Assembly (NCBI GenBank): GCA_947254465.1
Contig: CAMYEU010000038.1
Location: 1-11,041 of the forward strand
Direction: 5' to 3'
DNA: 11,041 nucleotides
Origin: an uncultured Gemella sp.
Lineage (GTDB): Bacteria > Bacillota > Bacilli > Staphylococcales > Gemellaceae
Shown: positions 1 to 5,654 of the stretch, in pieces
How the letters are laid out: each line of letters opens with the position of its first letter
How positions within the stretch are numbered: position 1 is the first letter of the stretch
Translations under genes and position numbers: made by a program
The notes under the pieces: model-generated
What the model saw: the letters and a program-made list of their open reading frames with translations, nothing else
Database searches by the model: none
Told to the model about the DNA's origin: nothing

Positions 1-43
1 ACACTGCATATCGTCGGCAGCGTCAGATGTGTATAAGAGACAG
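1..43 (+). other. Illumina Nextera i5/Read 1 adapter (not genomic)
   Basis: Bases 11-43 are the Nextera Read 1 transposase adapter, ending in the 19-bp Tn5 mosaic end AGATGTGTATAAGAGACAG at 25-43. Bases 3-10 (ACTGCATA) match the i5 index I know as S506, and bases 1-2 fit the end of the P5 oligo. Genomic sequence begins at 44. This is library-preparation sequence left in the assembly, not a natural transposon end. Confidence 0.98.
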
Positions 44-67
44 ACTCTAAATAATATGAAAAATAAA

Positions 68-102
68 AAAGCTAGGATCTTGAAGTTCAAGTTCCTAGCT
101 TT
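68..102 (-). terminator. Intrinsic terminator of the riboflavin operon
   Basis: An inverted repeat pairs 68-77 with 93-102, and after one T/T mismatch (78/92) pairs 79-83 with 87-91, leaving a 3-nt loop. Read on the minus strand it sits 10 bases past the ribH stop codon, and the RNA continues into a run of U residues (complement of the A-rich 60-70). It closes the ribDEBAH transcript. Confidence 0.9.
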
Positions 103-111
103 ATTTGTTTT

Positions 112-573
112 CTAGATTTGTTTAGTTAAATCGATCATCTCAAGGAGACCTTGGGCGCAGTCGCTTCCTTTATTTCCTGCTTTTGATCCAGATCTTTCGA
201 TAGCCTGATCTATGTCTTCAGTAGTTATAACACCGAACATAACAGGAATATCGCTATTAAGACTAATGTGCCCAACACCTTTTGCAACTTCGTTACAAAC
301 TAGATCATAGTGACTAGTACTTCCACGAATAACACTACCTAATGTAATAATACCATCGTATTTATTTGTAGCTACTAATTTTTTAGTGATAAATGGAATT
401 TCAAATGCTCCTGGAACCCAGTAAACATCGATATTTTCTTCTTTTACTTCATTTCTAATTAGAGTATCCTTAGCTCCACCTAATAATTTAGACGTAATAA
501 ATTCGTTGAAACGAGCTACTACGATGGCTACTTTAATATCTTTACCTATAAATTTTCCTTCAAATGTTGTCAT
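112..573 (-). CDS. ribH: 6,7-dimethyl-8-ribityllumazine synthase (riboflavin synthase beta chain)
   Basis: Lumazine synthase condenses 5-amino-6-(D-ribitylamino)uracil with 3,4-dihydroxy-2-butanone 4-phosphate to give the direct precursor of riboflavin; the family forms cytoplasmic shells of many subunits. The 153-residue length is normal. Visible family motifs are ARFNEF near residues 20-25 (substrate ring stacking), PGAFEIP at 54-60, the GSVIRGSTSHYD loop at 79-90 with the catalytic His88, and the C-terminal GSKAGNKGSD region that binds phosphate. The ATG at 571-573 follows an AAGGAG (583-588) embedded in the TAA stop of ribBA (587-589), so the two genes are probably translationally coupled. 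It is the last gene of the operon; no ribT-like gene follows, because the terminator comes 10 bases later. Confidence 0.98.
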   Translation of the reverse strand: MTTFEGKFIGKDIKVAIVVARFNEFITSKLLGGAKDTLIRNEVKEENIDVYWVPGAFEIPFITKKLVATNKYDGIITLGSVIRGSTSHYDLVCNEVAKGVGHISLNSDIPVMFGVITTEDIDQAIERSGSKAGNKGSDCAQGLLEMIDLTKQI

Positions 574-586
574 AATAATATTCTCC

Positions 587-1762
587 TTATATGTCTAAAA
601 AGTGATTAAATTTAATTTTTTTTGTTTGTAAATAGTATTTATTTTCTTTTTGTGGTTTTATATTTATTGGAACTCTATCGATGATATTTATTCCTAAAGA
701 GCTTAATTGTTCTACTTTATCAGGATTATTAGTTAGAAGTTTTACCGATTTAATTCCTAAGTAATCTAGCATGTCTACAGCTATAGTATAGTCTCTTTCA
801 TCGGGAGCAAATCCTAGTTGAACATTAGCCTCGTAAGTATCAACACCTTGTTCTTGTAGTTGATAGGCAAGAAGTTTATTTCTTAACCCTATTCCTCGTC
901 CTTCTTGTCGTAGATAAAGAACTGCTCCGCGACCTAAGTCAGAAATTTTTTGTAGAGCCGCATGTAGTTGTTCACCACAGTCACATCTATGTGAAGTGAA
1001 GACATCTCCAGTTAAGCACTCTGAGTGAACTCGTATTAATAAAGGTTCTTCAGAAGTTAGATCTCCTTTACTAATGATTAGGTGTTCTTTATTGAATTCG
1101 TCTTCAAATAGCTGTAAATCAAAATCACCAAACTCTGTAGGTAATTTTACTTTGACGCTATCTTCAAATGACAAAAAACGTGTTAGTTCATCCAAATCAA
1201 CAACCGTTAAATTCCATTTTTTAGCGAATTCATATAAGTCATCTCTTCTAGCCATAGTGCCATCTTCATTCATAATTTCACAGATGTATGTAGCTTCTGT
1301 ACTATTAGCTAATCTTGCTAAGTCTAAACTTGCTTCTGTGTGACCACGACGAACCTTAATTCCACCGTCACGACCGATAAGTGGGAACATATGTCCGGGT
1401 CTATTGAAATCGTCAGGTCTAGAATTAGGACTTGCTAATTCTTTTATAGTTGTTGCTCTTTCGAAAGCTGAGATTCCTGTAGTAGATGTTTTATGGTCAA
1501 CGCTCACAGTGAATGCAGTCTCGTGTGGATCTGTATTTTTATCTAGCATAGAGTGTAGATTTAATCTTTTAGCTATTTCAGTTGAAACAGGTGCGCAAAT
1601 TAAACCACGAGCATGTTTTGCCATAAAATTAACAGTTTCGCCTGTAACGAATTCTGCTAGTCCTACTAAATCTCCTTCAGCCTCTCTGTCATCATCATCG
1701 ATAAGAACGATTAATTTTCCAGCTTTTAAATCTTCTATTGCTTGTCTTACGTTATTAATCAT
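587..1762 (-). CDS. ribBA: Bifunctional 3,4-dihydroxy-2-butanone 4-phosphate synthase / GTP cyclohydrolase II
   Basis: This fused enzyme (391 residues) makes both inputs of the pathway. The N-terminal half, about 1-200, converts ribulose-5-phosphate to 3,4-dihydroxy-2-butanone 4-phosphate. It shows the acidic metal-binding stretch DDDDREAEGD (22-31) and RRGHTEA with His141. The C-terminal half, about 205-391, is GTP cyclohydrolase II, with the zinc cysteines C249, C260 and C262 (HSECLTGDVFTSHRCDC) and the RQEGRGIGL motif at 285-293. I chose the ATG at 1760-1762 because GGAGG (1771-1775) lies 8 bases upstream. A TTG at 1775-1777 would add five residues but would place the ribosome binding site inside the gene. 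The start overlaps the ribE stop by 8 bases. Both active sites look intact, so it should be truly bifunctional. Confidence 0.97.
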   Translation of the reverse strand: MINNVRQAIEDLKAGKLIVLIDDDDREAEGDLVGLAEFVTGETVNFMAKHARGLICAPVSTEIAKRLNLHSMLDKNTDPHETAFTVSVDHKTSTTGISAFERATTIKELASPNSRPDDFNRPGHMFPLIGRDGGIKVRRGHTEASLDLARLANSTEATYICEIMNEDGTMARRDDLYEFAKKWNLTVVDLDELTRFLSFEDSVKVKLPTEFGDFDLQLFEDEFNKEHLIISKGDLTSEEPLLIRVHSECLTGDVFTSHRCDCGEQLHAALQKISDLGRGAVLYLRQEGRGIGLRNKLLAYQLQEQGVDTYEANVQLGFAPDERDYTIAVDMLDYLGIKSVKLLTNNPDKVEQLSSLGINIIDRVPINIKPQKENKYYLQTKKIKFNHFLDI

Positions 1763-2366
1763 TAAACTTTCCTCCAAATAGTTTTAATTGAGCTTTTATG
1801 TATTTTGCTAATATATCTGTCTCTATATTTACACTATCTCCAATTTTTAATTTTTCTAAATTCGTATGTTTAGCTGTATGTGGAATTAGCGATACCGTAA
1901 ATTTGTTGTTATCACAAGTTACTACTGTTAAACTTATTCCGTTAATTGTAATAGATCCTTGGTTAATAATTTCCCCTTGGAACTTACTAGGATAAGAAAA
2001 AGTAAGTAGGATGGCATTTTCGTCTTTTTGTCTTGCTGTTAACTGTGCTAAACCATCACTATGTCCAGAAACTATATGACCTTCAAATCTATCTGAATGT
2101 CCCATTGCAGGTTCTAGGTTGACAGCGTCATTTATTTTCAAATCTTTAAATGTCGTTCTTTTATAGGTCTCTGGCATAATATCTACAGTAAACTGGGATG
2201 AGCTTTTTTGAATACATGTTAGACATACACCGTTTACTGCCATACTATCACCAATTTTATATGTTTCCAGTAAATTCTTACTCGCTTGAATAGTTAGTTT
2301 TATACTGTGGCTAGATTTAATAATTTTTACTATTTTACCTTGTTCTTTTATTAATCCTGTAAACAT
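1755..2366 (-). CDS. ribE: Riboflavin synthase, alpha chain
   Basis: Riboflavin synthase dismutates two 6,7-dimethyl-8-ribityllumazine molecules into riboflavin and the aminouracil precursor. The protein has the usual length (203 residues) and the hallmark start MFTGLI. Two tandem lumazine-binding barrels are visible: repeat 1 (about 1-97) with SMAVNGVCLTC at 41-51, and repeat 2 (about 98-203) with GSITINGISLTVV at 137-149, linked by GHIVSGHSDG. The ATG at 2364-2366 is 9 bases after AAGGAG (2376-2381). The gene overlaps the end of ribD by 16 bases and its own end overlaps ribBA by 8 bases, typical of coupled translation in one operon. In some Bacillota the same gene is called ribB or ribC; the function is not in doubt. 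Confidence 0.97.
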   Translation of the reverse strand: MFTGLIKEQGKIVKIIKSSHSIKLTIQASKNLLETYKIGDSMAVNGVCLTCIQKSSSQFTVDIMPETYKRTTFKDLKINDAVNLEPAMGHSDRFEGHIVSGHSDGLAQLTARQKDENAILLTFSYPSKFQGEIINQGSITINGISLTVVTCDNNKFTVSLIPHTAKHTNLEKLKIGDSVNIETDILAKYIKAQLKLFGGKFND

Positions 2367-3421
2367 TGAGATATTCTCCTTCCTGAGATACGTATATCAT
2401 CACCGAGTTTAGTAACCTTTGTATCGTATAGTTTTATTTTTTCATTTGTTATTCTAGTGCTAGTGAATGATGAAGTATTGTTCCCTCCTAAAAGAATGGG
2501 TGAGATATAGGTTATGACTTCATCCCAATATCCACTAGCTAAAAATTGATCATGAATGTTAGGTCCACCCTCAACATAAACCGATTGAATACCAAGTTTC
2601 GCAATTTCTGATAAAATTTCTTTTATACTGAAATCATTAGGTGTGATAAGAGTCACGTGTGAAGGTAAGTTTTCGTGTTTAACTTTTGTGAAAACTATAA
2701 CTTCAGATGAACTGTTGTTAAATAAGTTAAGATTACTTTGTTCAAAGATAGAACCTTCAGCATCTAGGACAATTCTTTTTGGTGGGAACAGTGATGTATT
2801 AGCACCAAGTAATGTTGGGTTATCTATTAATACCGTTTTGGCACCTACGAGAATTGCTTGATAAGTATCTCTTTCATTTCTGACGAAATCATAGACTTCT
2901 TTACCTGTAATCTGTGTTCTTTCATCGGTAAAGGCTAGTTTTCCATCGAGACTAGTGGCTTGTTTTAAAACTACATAAGGTCTTTTTTCAGTATGAAAAA
3001 GATTATAAGAGTAGTTCAAGTTATAAGCTTCTTTTTCAAGAACACCAGTTATTATTTCTATACCATTATCTTGAAGATATTTGATACCTTTTCCACTCAC
3101 GATAGGATTAGGATCCAATTGAGCAACAACTACCTTAGAGATTCCCATTTCTAGGATGGAATCTGTACAAGGTGGTTGTTTCCCTTCGTGATTACAAGGT
3201 TCTAAAGTAACGTATAGTGTTGAATTAAATAATTTTTCAGGAGTTTTACAAGTGGAAATTGCATTTTTTTCAGCGTGTTCACACCCGTATCGAAGGTGTG
3301 AGCCTCTTGAGATAATTTCGTTATCTTTTACAATAATTGCTCCAACCATGGGGTTAGTATGTGTATACTTTGCACCACGCTTGGCTTCAAGTAGAGCAAG
3401 ATTCATAAAATATTCATGCAT
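2351..3421 (-). CDS. ribD: Bifunctional riboflavin biosynthesis deaminase/reductase
   Basis: RibD (356 residues) carries out the second and third steps of the pathway after GTP cyclohydrolase II. The zinc deaminase domain (about 1-145) has TNPMVGAIIV at 22-31, the zinc/proton-relay motif H49-A-E51 and the second zinc motif PC76NHEGKQPPC85. The NADPH-dependent reductase domain (about 146-356) starts at RPYVVLKQATSLDGKLA and contains SVYVEGG and a late LLGG stretch. The ATG at 3419-3421 is 8 bases after AAGGAG (3430-3435). It is the first gene of the operon, directly behind the FMN riboswitch and its terminator. The HAE motif is preceded by GCE rather than the GxP or GEA seen in some relatives, which is a mild variation that leaves the zinc ligands intact. 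Confidence 0.97.
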   Translation of the reverse strand: MHEYFMNLALLEAKRGAKYTHTNPMVGAIIVKDNEIISRGSHLRYGCEHAEKNAISTCKTPEKLFNSTLYVTLEPCNHEGKQPPCTDSILEMGISKVVVAQLDPNPIVSGKGIKYLQDNGIEIITGVLEKEAYNLNYSYNLFHTEKRPYVVLKQATSLDGKLAFTDERTQITGKEVYDFVRNERDTYQAILVGAKTVLIDNPTLLGANTSLFPPKRIVLDAEGSIFEQSNLNLFNNSSSEVIVFTKVKHENLPSHVTLITPNDFSIKEILSEIAKLGIQSVYVEGGPNIHDQFLASGYWDEVITYISPILLGGNNTSSFTSTRITNEKIKLYDTKVTKLGDDIRISGRRISQCLQD

Positions 3422-3445
3422 ATTATCAACTCCTTTCTAAATAGT

Positions 3446-3487
3446 AAAAATCCCAATTACATTTGAATTTCAAATTTAATCGGGATT
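3446..3487 (-). terminator. Riboswitch-controlled intrinsic terminator upstream of ribD
   Basis: On the minus strand 3482-3487 pairs with 3449-3454, a G-U wobble follows at 3481/3455, then 3477-3480 with 3456-3459, one A/G mismatch, and 3470-3475 with 3461-3466, leaving a 3-nt loop. Five U residues follow (complement of 3446-3450). It lies between the FMN aptamer and the ribD ribosome binding site, about 10 bases before the latter, the expected place for an OFF-state terminator. Its 5' arm can also pair with an upstream segment (3506-3512), a candidate antiterminator. Confidence 0.85.
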
Positions 3488-3505
3488 GATGGTTAGTTTT
3501 ATATT

Positions 3506-3512
3506 CGATTAA
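3506..3512 (-). promoter_or_regulatory. Candidate antiterminator segment of the FMN riboswitch
   Basis: The minus-strand segment TTAATCG (complement of 3506-3512) is perfectly complementary over 7 bp to CGATTAA in the 5' arm of the terminator (3476-3482). Pairing of the two would block the terminator hairpin. I found it by eye. How FMN binding would disrupt this pairing is not evident, since the segment lies outside the conserved aptamer. Confidence 0.4.
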
Positions 3513-3595
3513 TAGACCTTAGTGCATTTAGATACACTATAGGCTATAAAAATATTCTCAACTAAGCATTAGGCAATTTTATCCTAATACTACTA

Positions 3596-3717
3596 ATTTC
3601 TTCTCCCATCCAGACTTTACTGTCGGTTCTGGAATCTCACCAGATCAGCTTGCGCTCACGGACTTCTAGTTAAACTAGTCACCGCCGGTTGGGACTTTCA
3701 CCCGACCCCGAAGAAAT
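3596..3717 (-). ncRNA. FMN riboswitch (RFN element)
   Basis: The minus strand carries the conserved RFN landmarks in order: a GGGGTCGGGTGAAAGTCCC-like block (about 3709-3691), ACCGGCGGT (about 3690-3682), AGTCCGTGAGC (about 3665-3655), TGGTGAGATTCC (about 3642-3631), CCGACAGT and finally AGTCTGGATGGGAGAAG (3616-3600). The closing P1 helix is a perfect 8 bp, pairing 3710-3717 with 3596-3603. Established knowledge: this aptamer binds flavin mononucleotide and turns off riboflavin genes. It begins about 10 bases after the predicted transcription start and precedes ribD and a terminator, so transcriptional attenuation by FMN is the likely mode. Confidence 0.97.
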
Positions 3718-3734
3718 ATTTAATTCATGACTTA

Positions 3735-3763
3735 ATATTAACACTAATGAAAACGGTTGTCAA
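3735..3763 (-). promoter_or_regulatory. Sigma-A promoter of the ribDEBAH operon
   Basis: On the minus strand a perfect -35 TTGACA (3758-3763) is separated by 17 bases from a -10 TAATAT (3735-3740), with an extended -10 TG at 3742-3743. The predicted start is near 3728, about 10 bases before the riboswitch P1 helix. Confidence 0.85.
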
Positions 3764-3775
3764 TGATAAAAAACA

Positions 3776-3816
3776 AAAACTATCACAAAATATAAAATAT
3801 ATGATGTGATAGTTTT
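3776..3816 (-). terminator. Intrinsic terminator of the NSS transporter gene
   Basis: A perfect 12-bp stem pairs 3776-3787 with 3805-3816. On the minus strand it follows the transporter stop codon by 10 bases and leads into TTTTTGTTTTTT (complement of 3768-3779). It ends only about a dozen bases before the -35 box of the riboflavin operon, so it insulates two tightly packed transcription units on the same strand. Confidence 0.88.
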
Positions 3817-3826
3817 GTTTGATTTA

Positions 3827-5170
3827 TTATAAGAATTGTGCTAAACAAACGATAAGGATAATAATTGGAAGTACATATCTTAGTAAGAATAACCATACTT
3901 TGAATAATACTAAGCTAGATTTTTTATTTTCATCTATGTGTAATTGTTCTAGAGCTACTTTTTTATCAAGTATATATCCTGTAAATATTGATAAAGCGAG
4001 ACAACCAAGTGGCATTAGAATATTAGAAACTAAGAAATCCATTAAATTGAAAATCGTTTTTCCAAATATCAATGTATTAGATAATGAACCGTAAGATAGG
4101 GCAGAAGGAATTCCAACGATGAAAGTTAAGATTCCAATAATTACACTAAATTTAGTACGGTTAGTATTTCTTTGATTAGTGATATTTCCTACATTAATTT
4201 CTAACATAACTACTGATGAAGTAATAGTAGCGAATAAGAATAATATTAAGAACAAGATGTAGAAGATTTTACCAAAAGCCATATTGTTGAATAACTGAGG
4301 TAATACTATGAATAATAAACTTGGTCCACCTTCAGACTCCATACCGAATGAACTCATCGCAGGGAAAATTGCTAGTCCAGCCATTACTGAGACAGCAATA
4401 TTCATTAATACAACTGAAATACCAGATTGAACAAGATTAGTTCTTCTGTCAAGGTAAGAAGCATAGGTAAGCATAGCTGTAACCCCGATTGATAGAGCGA
4501 AGAATGATTGTCCTAGTGCGAATAAAATACCAGAACTAGTGATTTTAGAGAAATCTGGTTTTAAGAAATAAGTAATACCGCTCATCGCATTAGGTAAAGT
4601 TAATGATCTTGCGATAATTACTAGGAAGATAATGAATAATAGTGGCATCATGATTTTTGATGCTTTTTCAATACCTTTTTGAACCCCGCGAGATACAATA
4701 TAAATATTCAATAAGATGAATAGTGCTTGAGCTCCTAATGCAATCCAAGTATTAGAAATAATACTAACAAAAAGTGCTGCATGATCAGTAGTAGCGTGGA
4801 TACCAAGTGCATCTGCGATTGAAATACCAAGATATACTAAAATCCATCCACCGATAACACTATAGAATGATAGTAAGATGAATAGAGCAAATCCACCGAT
4901 ATAGCCAATAACATTGTATTTTTTATTTTTTCCTAATTTACCAAAAGTTCTAATTGCTGAGACTCCCGCACCACGACCTAGTACAAATTCAGCTAGAAGA
5001 AGCGGTAAACCAATTAATAATGTAAAGATAAGGAAGACTAGTAAGAATCCACCTCCACCATTAGCTGCGGTCATATACGGGAACTTCCATACTGCACCTA
5101 GTCCTATTGCAGAACCAGCAGAAGCAAGTATGAATCCTATTTTAGAACTCCATTTTGAATTATCTGACAT
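3827..5170 (-). CDS. NSS-family sodium-dependent amino acid transporter (aromatic substrate inferred)
   Basis: The 447-residue membrane protein belongs to the neurotransmitter:sodium symporter family (LeuT fold). The first helix carries the signature GSAIGLGAVWKFPY (19-32), which in LeuT-type proteins supplies Na+ and substrate contacts at its unwound centre, followed by NGGGGF (37-42). About eleven or twelve hydrophobic segments can be counted, and the length fits the short bacterial branch (MhsT, Tyt1, YhdH types) rather than LeuT itself. The ATG at 5168-5170 lies 8 bases after AGGAGG (5179-5184). Substrate cannot be read from the protein by eye. The upstream leader peptide rich in Phe/Tyr codons suggests tyrosine or phenylalanine uptake; that is inference. 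The gene is monocistronic, with its own promoter, attenuator-like leader and terminator. Confidence 0.93.
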   Translation of the reverse strand: MSDNSKWSSKIGFILASAGSAIGLGAVWKFPYMTAANGGGGFLLVFLIFTLLIGLPLLLAEFVLGRGAGVSAIRTFGKLGKNKKYNVIGYIGGFALFILLSFYSVIGGWILVYLGISIADALGIHATTDHAALFVSIISNTWIALGAQALFILLNIYIVSRGVQKGIEKASKIMMPLLFIIFLVIIARSLTLPNAMSGITYFLKPDFSKITSSGILFALGQSFFALSIGVTAMLTYASYLDRRTNLVQSGISVVLMNIAVSVMAGLAIFPAMSSFGMESEGGPSLLFIVLPQLFNNMAFGKIFYILFLILFLFATITSSVVMLEINVGNITNQRNTNRTKFSVIIGILTFIVGIPSALSYGSLSNTLIFGKTIFNLMDFLVSNILMPLGCLALSIFTGYILDKKVALEQLHIDENKKSSLVLFKVWLFLLRYVLPIIILIVCLAQFL

Positions 5171-5206
5171 AAAATTTTCCTCCTAAATTTGATTTTAAAA
5201 ATAAGT

Positions 5207-5238
5207 AAAAGCTATTTAGAAAATACTAAATAGCTTTT
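5207..5238 (-). terminator. Attenuator terminator hairpin in the transporter leader
   Basis: A perfect 12-bp stem pairs 5207-5218 with 5227-5238 around an 8-nt loop. On the minus strand the stem ends in UUUU and is followed by ACUUAUUUUU, an interrupted U-tract, so termination efficiency is uncertain. It lies 23 bases before the transporter's ribosome binding site, inside the transcribed leader, as expected of an attenuator rather than an end-of-gene terminator. Bases 5220-5231 (part of the 5' arm and the loop) are perfectly complementary to 5268-5279 upstream, which gives a competing antiterminator. Confidence 0.7.
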
Positions 5239-5360
5239 AAACATAAAATAATATGATACCCAAGGCCATTTAGTATTTTACCAATGGCCGAAAAACAAAC
5301 TTAACTAGCCATTGTAGACATCGTTGCACTTATATCTACAATGCTATGAGATATAAGTGC
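5207..5360 (-). promoter_or_regulatory. Multi-hairpin transcription attenuator with alternative pairings
   Basis: Seven segments in the transporter leader pair with neighbours in mutually exclusive ways. 1:2 is 5349-5360 with 5326-5337 (12 bp). 2:3 is 5335-5343 with 5310-5318 (9 bp). 3:4 is 5308-5314 with 5282-5288 (7 bp). 4:5 is 5283-5289 with 5264-5270 (7 bp). 5:6 is 5268-5279 with 5220-5231 (12 bp). 6:7 is the terminator, 5227-5238 with 5207-5218 (12 bp). All are perfect matches by eye. Each pairing shares bases with the next, so forming 1:2 favours 3:4 and 5:6 (read-through), whereas 2:3 favours 4:5 and 6:7 (termination). Segment 1 begins two bases after the leader peptide stop codon. Confidence 0.72.
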
Positions 5361-5362
5361 TT

Positions 5363-5416
5363 CTAAAATGGCACGAAAAAGTATTCTCTGTTACTAGTTA
5401 AAATTGTATTTTTCAT
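5363..5416 (-). CDS. Leader peptide of the NSS transporter (17 residues)
   Basis: A short ORF encodes MKNTILTSNREYFFVPF and ends in TAG (5363-5365). Its ATG (5414-5416) is 10 bases after a good AAGGAG (5427-5432), and it is the first start codon after the predicted transcription start near 5444. Four of the last six sense codons are aromatic (Tyr12, Phe13, Phe14, Phe17), while the first eleven residues have none. This resembles attenuation leader peptides such as PheL. The stop codon lies two bases before the first arm of the attenuator, so ribosome position could set the RNA fold. With slow decoding at Tyr12-Phe14 the ribosome edge would fall short of segment 1. A ribosome at the stop codon would cover it. 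The peptide is unlikely to have a function other than being translated. An alternative is nascent-peptide arrest near Pro16 before the stop. Confidence 0.68.
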   Translation of the reverse strand: MKNTILTSNREYFFVPF

Positions 5417-5450
5417 TATTGAGTAGCTCCTTTTTATAATTGTTGTTAAA

Positions 5451-5479
5451 ATCTTAACATTTATCTGAAAATTTGTCAA
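5451..5479 (-). promoter_or_regulatory. Sigma-A promoter of the NSS transporter and its leader
   Basis: On the minus strand TTGACA (5474-5479) is followed after 17 bases by TAAGAT (5451-5456), with an extended -10 TG at 5458-5459. The start is expected near 5444, giving a leader of about 270 nt before the transporter ATG. The stretch from 5480 to 5613 upstream shows no gene or convincing signal. Confidence 0.85.
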
Positions 5480-5614
5480 TTATTTTTTGGAATCTTTATG
5501 AAAAAAATAAAATGAGGATTAAATTTTCAATTCTTATCATAGATATTATATAAATTGATGTAATCCATATTTTAGGGATTGCACGCATTTTCTTTTAATA
5601 CTATTTGCGTATGA

Positions 5615-5648
5615 AAAAACAGATTCTAGATATCTAGAATCCGTTTTT
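5615..5648 (-). terminator. Intrinsic terminator of aldA
   Basis: The stem pairs 5622-5629 with 5634-5641 around a small loop, and after one mismatch continues with 5615-5620 against 5643-5648. On the minus strand it follows the aldA stop codon by about 6 bases and runs into TTTTTT. The T-rich tail on the other side means it might also work in the plus direction, but no plus-strand gene ends there. Confidence 0.88.
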
Positions 5649-5654
5649 ATATTT

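Noticed and set aside
25..43. Tn5 mosaic end suggesting a natural transposon terminus
   Set aside because: It is flanked by Nextera adapter and index bases and matched by the partner adapter at the other end, so it is library sequence.
3748..3762. cre-like sequence (TGAAAACGG then TTGTCA) overlapping the riboflavin promoter -35 box on the plus strand
   Set aside because: It resembles a catabolite-responsive element only with an extra central base and further mismatches. The TGTCAA part is explained as the -35 box of the minus-strand promoter.
5207..5440. T-box riboswitch in the transporter leader
   Set aside because: I find no AGGGTGGTACCGCG-like T-box sequence or stem I specifier arrangement. 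The leader ORF and alternating hairpins explain the region better.
5584..5609. Short inverted repeat (ACGCA/TGCGT) between the aldA terminator and the transporter promoter
   Set aside because: Only 5 bp with a long loop, well within chance.
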